Below are positions 15,804-24,238 of a DNA stretch of 58,263 bases, piece after piece; position 1 is the first letter of the stretch; each line of letters begins with the position of its first letter. The stretch is from Fervidifonticultor_A sp037443565 (GTDB lineage: Bacteria > Sysuimicrobiota > Sysuimicrobiia > Sysuimicrobiales > Humicultoraceae): positions 1 through 58,263 of the forward strand of contig JBBIOB010000014.1 in NCBI GenBank assembly GCA_037443565.1, given 5' to 3'. The translations under genes and the position numbers were made by a program. The notes under the pieces are model-generated. The model saw only the letters and a list, made by a program, of their open reading frames with translations, ran no database searches and had not been told where the DNA came from.

Positions 15804-16832
15804 ATGCCGATCAGGAAACGGGTGATCATCATCGTCGTGGCCGCCGGCCTGACCGTGGGGCTCGTGGCCGCGGCCGTGGCCTGGCGCGCCAGATCAGAGC
15901 TCCCGTGGCTTGCGTTGCGCGCACCGGTCCTCACGCTGCCCGACCCCAACCAGGTGCTGCACCCTGGAGCCAACGGACGGCCGATGCTGCTCGTGGTCAT
16001 CGAGAACTCCCCGGAGGCGCGGCCGCAGTCCGGCGTGAGCGACGCCTGCCTGGTCTACGCCGTGCCGACCGAGGCGCGCATCACCCGCTTCCTCACCGCA
16101 TATTGCGCCCGGACGCCGGGGATCATCGGCCCGGTCCGCAGCGCCCGCCGGTACATGCTCGAGATCGCCGGAGACCTGGGTGCGATCCTGGTCCACGTCG
16201 GCTACAGCCCCGAGGCCCAGGCGATGATCGCGCGACAACGGCTGCCTGTGATCAACGAGTTCAGCATGCCGGAGCCGTTCTGGCGGGACGGGCAGCGGTC
16301 GATGCCGCACAACCTGTACACGGGATTCGACCGGCTCCGTCAGGCCGCGGCCCGGAAGGGACTCGTCTCCGAGCCGAAGCCGCTCCCGTTCGTGTTCTCC
16401 TACGACGCGCCCGAGGCCGTACCGGCGGAGCCGGCCTCGGTCGTCACCCTCGACTACGGCCCCCTCTACGCGGCCACGTACCGGTACGATACCGGGCTGC
16501 AGCGTTATCTCCGCGAGCAGGACGGCCGGCCGCACCTGGACGCGAACGGCCGACAGGTCGCAGCCGCGTCGGTGCTCGTGCCCTTCGTCCAATGGCGCGA
16601 CGTCTGGGTCAACCGCCGCCCAAGCAGCCAGATCGACCTGATCGGCGAAGGCCGGCTGGCAATCATCACCGAGGGGCGGATGTTCGAAGGGCGATGGTCT
16701 CGATCCGAAGGCCGGCCGCTGGCCTTCACCGGCCCCGGCGACCGTCCGGTCGTGCTCCCCCCCGGGCCGGTGTGGATCGAACTGTTGCCCGCAGACCGAC
16801 GGTTCAGCGTACAGAGCGACGCCTTCAGGTAG
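15804..16832 (+). CDS. DUF3048 domain protein (YerB-like), membrane anchored
   Basis: A 342-residue protein with an N-terminal transmembrane segment (VIIIVVAAGLTVGLVAAAVAW) and the DUF3048 N- and C-terminal domains. Recognisable stretches are MLLVVIENSPEARPQSGV, PTEARITRFLTAYC, IGPVRSARRY and SMPHNLYT. Bacillus YerB is the best-known relative, and its biochemical role is unresolved. The start is fixed by the membrane segment. It lacks a Shine-Dalgarno sequence and may be leaderless. Confidence 0.88.
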   Translation: MPIRKRVIIIVVAAGLTVGLVAAAVAWRARSELPWLALRAPVLTLPDPNQVLHPGANGRPMLLVVIENSPEARPQSGVSDACLVYAVPTEARITRFLTAYCARTPGIIGPVRSARRYMLEIAGDLGAILVHVGYSPEAQAMIARQRLPVINEFSMPEPFWRDGQRSMPHNLYTGFDRLRQAAARKGLVSEPKPLPFVFSYDAPEAVPAEPASVVTLDYGPLYAATYRYDTGLQRYLREQDGRPHLDANGRQVAAASVLVPFVQWRDVWVNRRPSSQIDLIGEGRLAIITEGRMFEGRWSRSEGRPLAFTGPGDRPVVLPPGPVWIELLPADRRFSVQSDAFR

Positions 16833-16865
16833 GCGCGCGCGCTCCCATCCCACGGGCCGCCCGTG

Positions 16866-18485
16866 CTACAGGCCGATCGCGCATCCGTCCACGCGCGGAT
16901 CCGAGCCGCCGGTGTACGTCCCGCGCTCGTGATCCACCCGGATCGCCTGGACGCCCCCGCCACCCCCAAGGGTGCTCTGTATCTGGAGGCGGTGGCCCCT
17001 GCGCGCGAGTTCAGCCAGCGTCTGGACCGGGTAACCGGATTCGATCCGCAGCTCGAACGGCGTCGACCGGGTCGAAGGATCGGTGCCGGGATGGCTCGTC
17101 CACCGCGGCGCCTCGATGGCCTCCTGCACGCCCATCCCTCCGTCGAGCAGGTTGCAGAAGATCTGGAGATCCCACTGTGACTGCGCGTCGCCGCCCGGGG
17201 TGCCCCAGGCCAACCAGGGTTCGTCCCCCTCGAACGCCATGTACGGACAGAGCGTGTGCATCGTCCGCTTGCCCGGCGCGATGGAGTTGGGATGTCCGGG
17301 CACCAGCTCGAATCCCCGGCCGGCCCGGTTGTTCAACATGATGCCGGTACCCTCGACGATCTCCCCGCAGCCGAACGCTGCGGACAGGCTGGTGATGTAC
17401 GAGACCAGGTTGCCCTCGGCATCCGCCGTGCAGAGGTACGTCGTGTCGCCCGGCACCTCGGCGAGCATGCCGCCGGCCGGGGCGTCAGCCGCCCGCGCCG
17501 GATCGATGGCGCGCCGCCGGGCCTCCGCATAGCCCTTATCGAGCAGCGTCTCCATCGGGTTGCGCACGAAGGCGGGATCTCCCGCGAAAGCCAACCGATC
17601 CGCGTAGGCCAACTTCTTCGCTTCCACTGCGCGGTGGATCGCGTCGGGCGAGTCCCACGGCGCGGGCTCGTATCCTTCAAGGATGTTCAGCATCTCGAGC
17701 AGGAGGAAGGCCTGGGACGGCGGCGCGGTCGCGTGCACCGTGATGCCGCGGTACGTCGTCTGCAGCGGCGTGTGTACCTCCACCTGGTAGTCCGCGAAGT
17801 CGGCGGCGGACAGCAGGCCGCCGTGCGCGCGGCAGTACGCGCCGATCTTCTCGGCGATCGGGCCCCGGTAGAAGGCGTCTGCGCCGCCGGTCGCCACCAG
17901 GCGCAGCGAGGCGCCGAGGTCGCGCTGGACCAGCAGGTCGCCCTCTTGGAGGGGACGGCCTTCAGGCAAGAAGATCGAGGCCGACGAGGGGTAGCGCGCC
18001 AGGACCGGCTGGGCCTCGTGCATCCACCGCGCCACCATGCGTGTCACCGGCAGGCCTTCCTCGGCGTACCGGATCGCGGGGTGGAGTACCCGGTGCAGGT
18101 CGAATCGGCCACTGCCCCACCGCCGCAGCGCCGCGTCCATGGCGGCCGGGGCGCCGGGCACCGACGCGGAGAGCACGCCGCGGAGCGGCATCGTCTCGTA
18201 GCCCAGTCCGGTGAAGTACTCGATTGTCGCGCCCCCGGGCGCCGGCCCGCTGCCGTTCAGCGCCCACACGCGGCGGTCGCGCCTGATGTACACCAGCATG
18301 AACGTGTCGCCGCCGAGTCCGCTCATCATCGGCTGCGCCACGCCGAGTACGCCGGCCGCGGTAACCGCCGCGTCGACCGCGTTCCCGCCCTCGGCGAGGA
18401 CCGCGAGGCCGGCGGCGGACGCCAGTGGATGACCGGTGGCCACCATGCCGCAGCGTGCGTGCACGGCAGAGCGTCCGATCAGCAT
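16866..18485 (-). CDS. Gamma-glutamyltransferase family protein (glutathione hydrolase type)
   Basis: A 539-residue Ntn hydrolase made as a proenzyme that self-cleaves before a threonine. The cleavage site is visible as GDTTYLCTADAEGN, with the Thr of TTYL becoming the nucleophile. The substrate-binding GG motif region is GSGPAPGG and the small-subunit signature is NNRAGRGFEL. No signal peptide is seen, so it may act in the cytoplasm, like many GGT-like hydrolases of small amides. ATG 18485 is preferred because GGGGTGA precedes it; ATG 18509 is an alternative. It is transcribed convergently with the DUF3048 gene. Confidence 0.92.
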   Translation of the reverse strand: MLIGRSAVHARCGMVATGHPLASAAGLAVLAEGGNAVDAAVTAAGVLGVAQPMMSGLGGDTFMLVYIRRDRRVWALNGSGPAPGGATIEYFTGLGYETMPLRGVLSASVPGAPAAMDAALRRWGSGRFDLHRVLHPAIRYAEEGLPVTRMVARWMHEAQPVLARYPSSASIFLPEGRPLQEGDLLVQRDLGASLRLVATGGADAFYRGPIAEKIGAYCRAHGGLLSAADFADYQVEVHTPLQTTYRGITVHATAPPSQAFLLLEMLNILEGYEPAPWDSPDAIHRAVEAKKLAYADRLAFAGDPAFVRNPMETLLDKGYAEARRRAIDPARAADAPAGGMLAEVPGDTTYLCTADAEGNLVSYITSLSAAFGCGEIVEGTGIMLNNRAGRGFELVPGHPNSIAPGKRTMHTLCPYMAFEGDEPWLAWGTPGGDAQSQWDLQIFCNLLDGGMGVQEAIEAPRWTSHPGTDPSTRSTPFELRIESGYPVQTLAELARRGHRLQIQSTLGGGGGVQAIRVDHERGTYTGGSDPRVDGCAIGL

Positions 18486-18580
18486 GCCCGTATCACCCCG
18501 GTTGCCCATTCGCGCCTGCGAAATGCCGGTCCTGCGCGGGCAGAGTTGCGCTGTGCGTGGCCCAGCCGCGTCGTGTTGTA

Positions 18581-18589
18581 TGCTATGAT
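18581..18589 (+). promoter_or_regulatory. Extended -10 promoter for DUF378 gene
   Basis: TGC followed by TATGAT forms an extended -10 element 42 bp before the GTG start at 18632. No -35 match is seen at normal spacing, as is usual for extended -10 promoters. It lies in the divergent gap between the gamma-glutamyltransferase start and the DUF378 gene. Confidence 0.5.
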
Positions 18590-18631
18590 ATCTGGTGGCT
18601 TCGTAGTGAATCTCCTACCGGAGGGGACCGT

Positions 18632-18826
18632 GTGAGCCTCAAGGGCCTGACCTTCCTCCTGCTGGTCATCGGCGGGCTGAACTGGCTGCTGGTCGGCCTG
18701 TTCAACTGGGATATCGGGAGTCTGTTCGGTGGTATGCAGGCGATCATCCCGAAGATCATCTATGTCCTGGTGGGCCTGTCTGCGCTCTATCAGATCTTCA
18801 CGAACCGCGAGGCCTTCAAGGGTTAG
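18632..18826 (+). CDS. DUF378 small membrane protein
   Basis: A 64-residue integral membrane protein with the typical DUF378 opening (KGLTFLLLVIGGLNWLLVGL) and a second hydrophobic helix (IIYVLVGLSALYQIF). No function is established for the family. GTG 18632 is chosen because GGAGGGG lies just upstream and translation then begins at the conserved domain. The longer open frame from 18425 overlaps the divergent gene and is not convincing. Confidence 0.9.
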   Translation: MSLKGLTFLLLVIGGLNWLLVGLFNWDIGSLFGGMQAIIPKIIYVLVGLSALYQIFTNREAFKG

Positions 18827-18856
18827 CCCGCCGTCCGTCGTGGGCAGGACGCAAGT

Positions 18857-18883
18857 CGAGAGAGGGGCGCCGCTCCTCTCTCG
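18857..18883 (+). terminator. Hairpin, possible terminator or processing signal
   Basis: A perfect 9-bp stem (CGAGAGAGG paired with CCTCTCTCG) encloses a 9-nt loop between the DUF378 gene and the next membrane protein gene. It is followed by GTGTTTG and not a clean T run, so it may attenuate rather than fully terminate. Confidence 0.5.
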
Positions 18884-18906
18884 GTGTTTGAACGCGAGGT
18901 GCAGAT

Positions 18907-19254
18907 GTGGCGAAGCTCTACGGCACGCGGATCGGCGCGTTCCTTGTTGTCTTGGGGCTCTCGGGCCTCGCGTTCCCGCACGCCATCACGCGCCTGGGCA
19001 TTCCCCCAGATCCGCGGCTCGGCGCCGCGTATCTGCTGTCAGGATCGATCCTGATGGCCGCGGGCACCGCGGGGACCGCGGTGAGGCTGGTTGCGCAGGT
19101 CTCCGGTATGGGCTACACCCTCATCGCCGTCATCGGGCTCATTGACGGCGCCACCGTGCTGGGGTGGTTCCCTGTGACGCTGCTGTCGAACGTCGTGCAT
19201 CTCGTCATCGGCCTGTTGGGCCAGTACGCCGGCTTTGGCAGAAGGTCACTGTGA
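18907..19254 (+). CDS. Small integral membrane protein, function unknown
   Basis: A 115-residue protein with about four hydrophobic helices (around 10-25, 40-58, 65-85 and 90-108). It resembles the DUF4383-type small membrane proteins in layout, but I do not assign it firmly. GTG start at 18907 follows GAGGTGCAG. It comes 80 bp after the DUF378 gene, beyond a hairpin, and its stop overlaps the GTG start of the MutY-like gene by 4 bp. Confidence 0.8.
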   Translation: MAKLYGTRIGAFLVVLGLSGLAFPHAITRLGIPPDPRLGAAYLLSGSILMAAGTAGTAVRLVAQVSGMGYTLIAVIGLIDGATVLGWFPVTLLSNVVHLVIGLLGQYAGFGRRSL

Positions 19255-20009
19255 GCGGCGCGTCACGACGCCCGGCGCGCCCACTCCCACGCGGGCTCCG
19301 CGCGGATCGCGGCCGGCTCTTCATCCGCCGGCTGCTGGCCTGGTACCGTGCGCACAAGCGCGACCTGCCGTGGCGCCGAACCACCGATCCCTACCGCATC
19401 CTGGTGTCGGAGGTCATGCTCCAGCAGACCCAGGTCGACCGCGTGATTCCGAAGTACCGCGAGTTCCTGCGGCGGTACCCGTCCGTCGCGGCCCTGGCCG
19501 CGGCCTCGGTCGGTGAGGTACGCGAGACCTGGTATCCGCTGGGCTACAACATCCGGCCGGTCAGGCTGCACGCGATCGCGCGCGACGTCGTTGCCCGATA
19601 CCACGGGCGCATCCCAGACGACCGTCAGGTCCTGCTCAGCCTCAAAGGGATCGGGCCGTGCACAGCGGGCGCGGTGCTCTCGTTCGCGTACGGCCGGCGC
19701 GCGTCCATCCTCGACACCAACGTGCGCCGCGTGCTGCAGCGCGTCTTCTACGGCCCGACCAGGCAGCGCGACGGCCACCTGTGGAAAGCCGCTGAGGCGC
19801 TCCTGCCCCGGCGCACGGCCCCCGACTTCAACCAGGCTCTGATGGACCTCGGCGCGACGATCTGCGTGGCGCGAAGCCCACGGTGCCCCGTCTGCCCTGT
19901 CCGCGCCGTGTGTCGCTCCTACCCTGCGCTTGCGCGCCCGGCACGCGCCGGGGCCGTCCCATCCACGGCGGCGAACCGGCGAAGCGCGCGGCCGGACAGA
20001 GCGCCCTGA
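19251..20009 (+). CDS. mutY: Adenine DNA glycosylase MutY family, short form
   Basis: A 252-residue HhH-GPD glycosylase that removes adenine mispaired with 8-oxoguanine. MutY features are DLPWRRTTDPYRILVSEVML with the catalytic Glu in SEVMLQQTQV, the HhH motif LKGIGPCTAGAV, and the catalytic Asp in LDTNVRRVL. The iron-sulfur motif C-x6-C-x2-C-x5-C lies at 19863-19913. The C-terminal NUDIX-like 8-oxoG recognition domain of classical MutY (about 350 residues) is absent. The GTG at 19251 overlaps the previous stop. The last 182 bp overlap the convergent nth gene, including the sequence encoding the cluster. Confidence 0.88.
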   Translation: MSGASRRPARPLPRGLRADRGRLFIRRLLAWYRAHKRDLPWRRTTDPYRILVSEVMLQQTQVDRVIPKYREFLRRYPSVAALAAASVGEVRETWYPLGYNIRPVRLHAIARDVVARYHGRIPDDRQVLLSLKGIGPCTAGAVLSFAYGRRASILDTNVRRVLQRVFYGPTRQRDGHLWKAAEALLPRRTAPDFNQALMDLGATICVARSPRCPVCPVRAVCRSYPALARPARAGAVPSTAANRRSARPDRAP

Positions 20010-20682
20010 GAGGACAGGCCGGACACTGCGGCCGCCTCGCGGTGCAGATCTGCCGTCCGAAGTAGATCACCCGCAGCGAGAAGTCCGACCACCCCTCCGG
20101 CGGCAGCAGCGCCATCAGATCCCGCTCGATCTTCGTGGGATCGTCGTACGCCGTCAGGCCCCACCGCCGGCTGATCCGGCGGACGTGGGTGTCCACGACC
20201 ATCCCCGGCCGGCCGAAGGCCCCGCCGATGATCACGTTGGCGGTCTTGCGTCCCACGCCGCGCAGCCGGAGCAGGTCTTCCATCGTCTGGGGCACGATAC
20301 CGCCGAACTGCTCTTCCAACGCCCGCGCCATCTGCACGATCGACCGAGCCTTCTGCCGGTAGAACCCGGTGGACCGGATGAGCCCTTCGAGCTCGTTGGG
20401 ATCGGCGCCCGCGAAGTCGGCTGCGGTCTTGTACCGGGCGAACAAGGCGGGCGTGACCTTGTTGACCTGCGCGTCGGTGCACTGCGCCGACAGGATCGTC
20501 GCCACCAGGAGCTGCAGCGGGTTGCGGTGTTTCAGCGGCAGTCGGGTGACGGGGTAGCGCTGTTCCAGGAATGTCGCGATCTTCCGCGCGCGCGCTCGAG
20601 TCCGGGCGAGGGACTCCCCGGTGGGGAACCTCGGCGGATCCAGACGAGACGGGCGGGCGGACGCGACGACGGGATTGGGCAC
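19828..20682 (-). CDS. nth: Endonuclease III
   Basis: A 284-residue base-excision repair glycosylase/lyase for oxidised pyrimidines. Motifs: LLVATILSAQCTDAQVN, the HhH with catalytic Lys in LRGVGRKTANVI, catalytic Asp in VVDTHVRRI, and the iron-sulfur ligands C-x6-C-x2-C-x5-C ending near 19996. About 55 Arg/Gly/Pro-rich residues follow the cluster, all antisense to mutY; E. coli Nth ends right after its cluster. GTG 20682 is the best start because the upstream frame runs into the divergent peptidase gene, but it is uncertain. Confidence 0.9.
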   Translation of the reverse strand: MPNPVVASARPSRLDPPRFPTGESLARTRARARKIATFLEQRYPVTRLPLKHRNPLQLLVATILSAQCTDAQVNKVTPALFARYKTAADFAGADPNELEGLIRSTGFYRQKARSIVQMARALEEQFGGIVPQTMEDLLRLRGVGRKTANVIIGGAFGRPGMVVDTHVRRISRRWGLTAYDDPTKIERDLMALLPPEGWSDFSLRVIYFGRQICTARRPQCPACPLRALCPAARFAGSPPWMGRPRRVPGAQAQGRSDTRRGQGRRGTVGFAPRRSSRRGPSEPG

Positions 20683-20790
20683 TGCGCGGCGCCTTCGGCG
20701 CCCGACGGAATCTATCCTGCTCTGAGGTCTCCTTGCTCCCCTGGGTTTCCTCGGGGGTTCCTCGTACGCACCGGCGGCTCGAACCCCACG

Positions 20791-20799
20791 TGCTACAAT
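20791..20799 (+). promoter_or_regulatory. Extended -10 promoter for the M24 peptidase gene
   Basis: TGC plus TACAAT, 48 bp before the ATG at 20848. The same TGC-TACAAT sequence occurs before the tRNA-Arg gene (56738-56746), suggesting a preferred housekeeping promoter form in this genome. Confidence 0.55.
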
Positions 20800-20847
20800 A
20801 TCGGCGAAATTCAACTCAAAGCCTCCGACCGAAGGAGCTTCCAGACC

Positions 20848-21936
20848 ATGCATCAGGAGCGGCTCGCGCGCATACGCGCGCAGATGGTGACCGCGGGAGC
20901 GGGACTATTGAGCCTGCCGCCGGGCGACGATCTCCATTACCTGCTCAACTACAGCCCGCACGCCGACGAGCGGCCGTGCTACCTGTTCGTCACGGCGAGC
21001 GACGCGGTGTTCGTCGTGCCCGACCTCAACGCCGGGCAGGCCCGCGCGCACGTCGACCTGCCCCTGCTGACGTACTCCGACGCCGAGGGCCCGGGCGACG
21101 CGCTTCGGCAGGCCGCGGACCGGCTGGGCCGTGCGGAGCGCATCTGTGTGGGCGACACGATGCGCGCGGATTTCCTGCTCCTGCTCCAGGATCGCTGGCC
21201 GAAGAGCCAGTTCATCCCGGGTGCCCAGGTGATGGCGCCGGTCCGGATGATGAAGAGCGCCGAGGAGATCGACCTCATGCGGCGATCGGCGGCGACCGCC
21301 GACGTCGCCGTGGACGCGGCGTTCGCGGCTGCGCGGCCCGGCGTGACCGAGACGGCGGTGGCCCGCGTGATCGTGGACGCCTTCGCCCTGCAGGGGGTGT
21401 CCGCCGTCTGGGCGGCCACGGTCGCCGGCGGCCCGAACGCGGCGTATCCCCACCACTCCTCGGGGAGCCGGCCACTCGCCGCCGGCGAGCCGGTGCTGGT
21501 TGATCTGGCCGGCCAACTGGACGGCTACGGGTCCGACATCACCCGCATGGCCTTCCTGGGCGAGCCGTCGAGCCGCTACCGGGAAGTCCATGAAGTCGTC
21601 GAGCGGGCGGTCCGGGCCGGGATCGACGCGGTCAGGGTCGGCGCGCCGCTGGCGGCCGTGGACCGCGCGGCGCGGGGGATCATCGAGTCCGCGGGATACG
21701 GCCCGCGCTTCATCCACCGCACCGGTCACGGCATCGGCATTAGTGTGCATGAGCCCCCTTCGGTCACGCACCTCAATGAGATGCCGATGCAGGAGGGCAT
21801 GGTCTTCAGCGTCGAGCCGGGGATCTATCTGGAGGGAGAGCTCGGCGTCCGGCTCGAGGAGATCGTGGTGGTCACCGTGGCCGGCGGGGAGCGGTTGAGC
21901 GCGCTGCCACGCGAGGTACGGGTACTCGAGGCGTGA
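20848..21936 (+). CDS. M24-family Xaa-Pro aminopeptidase/dipeptidase
   Basis: A 362-residue creatinase/prolidase-fold metallopeptidase. The N-terminal creatinase-like domain (about 1-125) is followed by the pita-bread catalytic domain. Metal ligands are visible: Asp in VLVDLAGQLDG, Asp in YGSDITRM, His in HRTGHGIGI, Glu in SVEPGIY and Glu in VRLEEIVVV. It probably removes N-terminal residues next to proline or splits proline dipeptides in the cytoplasm. GAAGGAG precedes the ATG. It is divergent from nth and convergent with the menaquinone operon. Confidence 0.92.
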   Translation: MHQERLARIRAQMVTAGAGLLSLPPGDDLHYLLNYSPHADERPCYLFVTASDAVFVVPDLNAGQARAHVDLPLLTYSDAEGPGDALRQAADRLGRAERICVGDTMRADFLLLLQDRWPKSQFIPGAQVMAPVRMMKSAEEIDLMRRSAATADVAVDAAFAAARPGVTETAVARVIVDAFALQGVSAVWAATVAGGPNAAYPHHSSGSRPLAAGEPVLVDLAGQLDGYGSDITRMAFLGEPSSRYREVHEVVERAVRAGIDAVRVGAPLAAVDRAARGIIESAGYGPRFIHRTGHGIGISVHEPPSVTHLNEMPMQEGMVFSVEPGIYLEGELGVRLEEIVVVTVAGGERLSALPREVRVLEA

Positions 21937-22025
21937 CCCGCGCCACCCGGGCTCATGGACAAAGCGGCCCACGTAGGCCTCGCCGAGCACGACGATCCGC
22001 CCCGTCAATCCGCGGCGTCGTCAGA

Positions 22026-22781
22026 TCAGGGCTTCTCGGCGCGATGCAGGACCGCGATGCCGCCCGTCATGAGTCGGTACTCGACGTTCCCCAGCCCCAC
22101 CTGCCGGATCAGGACGGCAAGCGCCTCGGGATCGGGCCACTGCCGGATTGAATCGTGGAGGTACCGGTACGCATCTGGCCGGCCCGACAGCCACCCGCCC
22201 ACACGCGGGATGATCCGGCGCGAGTACGCATCGTAGATCCGCCGGAACCACCGCGATCGGGGCCGGCCGAACTCCAGGATCACCAGGCGCCCGCCCGGCC
22301 GCAGCACGCGCGCGAACTCGTGCAGCGCGCGTCTGGGATCGGCGACGTTACGCAGGCCAAAGGCGATCGTCACGGCGTCGAGCGCGGCGTCCCGCACCGG
22401 CAGGGCCTCGGCGTCGCCGCCGATCAGGCTGACCACGCCGGCCGCGCCCACGCCACGCCGCGCGGCGTCGGCGCGCCGACGCGCAACTTCCAGCATCCCC
22501 GGCGCGAAGTCCAGGCCGATCGCCCGTCCTGACGGCCCGACCACGCGCGCGAGGCCGACGACGAGATCGCCGGTCCCGCAGCAGACGTCGAGGGCCGCGC
22601 GGCCGGCCGCGAGGCTGGCCGCGCGCACCGCGCGGCGCTTCCAGGCGTGGTGGACGCCGCCAGACAGCAGGGTATTCAGCAGGTCGTAGCGCCCCGCGAT
22701 CCCGTGGAACGCGTCGCGCACCCAGCGCCGTCGCTCCGCGGGCGGCGCGGACAGAACCTTGGGCTCCTCCCCCGTTTCCAT
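22026..22781 (-). CDS. ubiE: Demethylmenaquinone methyltransferase
   Basis: A 251-residue class-I SAM methyltransferase of the UbiE/MenG family, performing the last C-methylation of menaquinone. Family markers: the FHGIAGRYDLLNTLLSGG opening, the SAM loop LDVCCGTGDLVVGLA, and RVLRPGGRLVILEFGRP. It is the last gene of the menaquinone operon; its ATG overlaps the menE stop by one base. The frame is open upstream to 22994 but that part is menE shadow. Confidence 0.95.
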   Translation of the reverse strand: METGEEPKVLSAPPAERRRWVRDAFHGIAGRYDLLNTLLSGGVHHAWKRRAVRAASLAAGRAALDVCCGTGDLVVGLARVVGPSGRAIGLDFAPGMLEVARRRADAARRGVGAAGVVSLIGGDAEALPVRDAALDAVTIAFGLRNVADPRRALHEFARVLRPGGRLVILEFGRPRSRWFRRIYDAYSRRIIPRVGGWLSGRPDAYRYLHDSIRQWPDPEALAVLIRQVGLGNVEYRLMTGGIAVLHRAEKP

Positions 22782-24238
22782 CAGCCCTGCTGACCAATCC
22801 GCGCGGCGGCCTGGGCTCGCAGCTCTCGGCGCAGCAACTTGCCGCCGGGCGTGCGCGGGAGTTCCTCTACGGTCCAGATCCGGCGCGGCACCTTGTATCT
22901 CGCCAGGCGCTCCGCGCAGAACGCGCGGAGCGCCGCCTCGTCGACACGGGTACCAGACCGCGGCACGACCGCGGCGATCACCGCCTGCCCCCACTCGACG
23001 TCGGGCATGCTGATCACCCCGGCGTCGGCCACCGCCGGGTGCTGCAGCAGCACGGTCTCTACCTCAAGCGGGTAGACGTTCTCGCCGCCCGAGACGATGA
23101 GATCCTCGCGGCGGTCGAGCACATAGAGATAACCCTCATCGTCGAGGCGGCCGAGGTCGCCGGTGCGCAGCCAGCCGTCGCGCAGCGCGTTTGCGGTCTC
23201 CTCGGGACGGTCCGCGTACCCGATCATCACCATCGGCCCGCGGACGAGGATCTCACCCGCATCGACCCGCACCTCGATGGGCAGCAGGGGCCGGCCCGAC
23301 GATCCCGGTCGCCGCGCGACCTCTTCAGGCGGCAGCGTCGTGACCTGCGAGGCCGCCTCGGTGAGGCCGTACGTCGGCGCCACAGGTACGCCCAGCGCCA
23401 GGCAGCGCTCGACCAGCGCCGCGGGCGCCGGCCCGCCGCCCAACAGCACGCAGCGCAGTGTCGGCGGGTACGGCCGGTCCGCACGCGCGTCGAGCATGCG
23501 CTGCAGCATCGTGCTGACGACTGAGACAATCGTCACGCCGCCATGGTCCATCGCGTGGTTCGCCGCGTCGGGGTCGAAGCGGTCGTGGATCACCGCCGGG
23601 ATGCCGTAGATGACGCTGCGCCAGAGGATTGCCAGCCCGCCGACGTGATACAGCGGCAGCGGCGCCAGCCACACGTCGTCGGACCGCAGCCCGATGTTCA
23701 GCGCCGAGCCCACGGCGCTCCACCAGTGGTTCCCGAAGGAGAGCATCGCGCCCTTGGGCCGACCGGAGGTCGCGGACGTGTAGATGATGCCCTGGGGCGC
23801 GGAGAGGTCCAAGTGCTCGACAAGCGGCACATCTGCCTGGGCGGCGGCATCCAGCTCCTCCAGCGCAAGAACCCGGGTGCCTGCGGCACGCGCGGGCGAG
23901 GATACCGGGCCCGCGTGCATCTCGTCGCAGACGACGACGCGCGCACAACTGTCCGCCAGCTGCCAGGCAGCCTCGCCGGGTGCAAGCCGCGTGTTCAGCG
24001 GCACCGTGATCGCTCGAAGGCGCGCCAGCGCGTGGGTCAGCACCGCGAACCGCGCGCCGTTGCCAGGGGCGAGGGCCACACGCATGCCGGCGGCGATTCC
24101 CATTGCCGCCAGACGGCGTGCGGCCGACGACGCGGCCGTGTCGAGTTCGCCGAACGTGAGCCTGCCGCGCCCGGTGATCACCGCGGGACGGTCGGACGCC
24201 CCGGCGGCGCGCGACGCGAGCCAATCGGGGAGGGTCAT
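22781..24238 (-). CDS. menE: o-Succinylbenzoate-CoA ligase
   Basis: A 485-residue acyl-CoA synthetase of the ANL family that activates o-succinylbenzoate with CoA. The AMP-binding signature reads YTSATSGRPKGAM. Later motifs are YGLTEAASQV, GWLRTGDLGRLDDEGYLYVLDRREDLI and the C-terminal lysine in TPGGKLLR. MenE is assigned over other acyl-CoA ligases because it sits between menA and ubiE. ATGA overlap with menA. The frame is open to 25114 but the extra part is antisense or out-of-frame menA. Confidence 0.92.
   Translation of the reverse strand: MTLPDWLASRAAGASDRPAVITGRGRLTFGELDTAASSAARRLAAMGIAAGMRVALAPGNGARFAVLTHALARLRAITVPLNTRLAPGEAAWQLADSCARVVVCDEMHAGPVSSPARAAGTRVLALEELDAAAQADVPLVEHLDLSAPQGIIYTSATSGRPKGAMLSFGNHWWSAVGSALNIGLRSDDVWLAPLPLYHVGGLAILWRSVIYGIPAVIHDRFDPDAANHAMDHGGVTIVSVVSTMLQRMLDARADRPYPPTLRCVLLGGGPAPAALVERCLALGVPVAPTYGLTEAASQVTTLPPEEVARRPGSSGRPLLPIEVRVDAGEILVRGPMVMIGYADRPEETANALRDGWLRTGDLGRLDDEGYLYVLDRREDLIVSGGENVYPLEVETVLLQHPAVADAGVISMPDVEWGQAVIAAVVPRSGTRVDEAALRAFCAERLARYKVPRRIWTVEELPRTPGGKLLRRELRAQAAARIGQQG

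Noticed and set aside
17256..18635. A 459-codon + strand frame opposite the gamma-glutamyltransferase
   Set aside because: Antisense shadow of a complete, motif-bearing enzyme gene; composition is Arg/Gly/Val-rich as expected for a shadow.
19930..20847. In-frame upstream extension of the M24 peptidase
   Set aside because: It lies antisense to nth, whereas ATG 20848 has GAAGGAG, an extended -10 promoter and the normal domain start.
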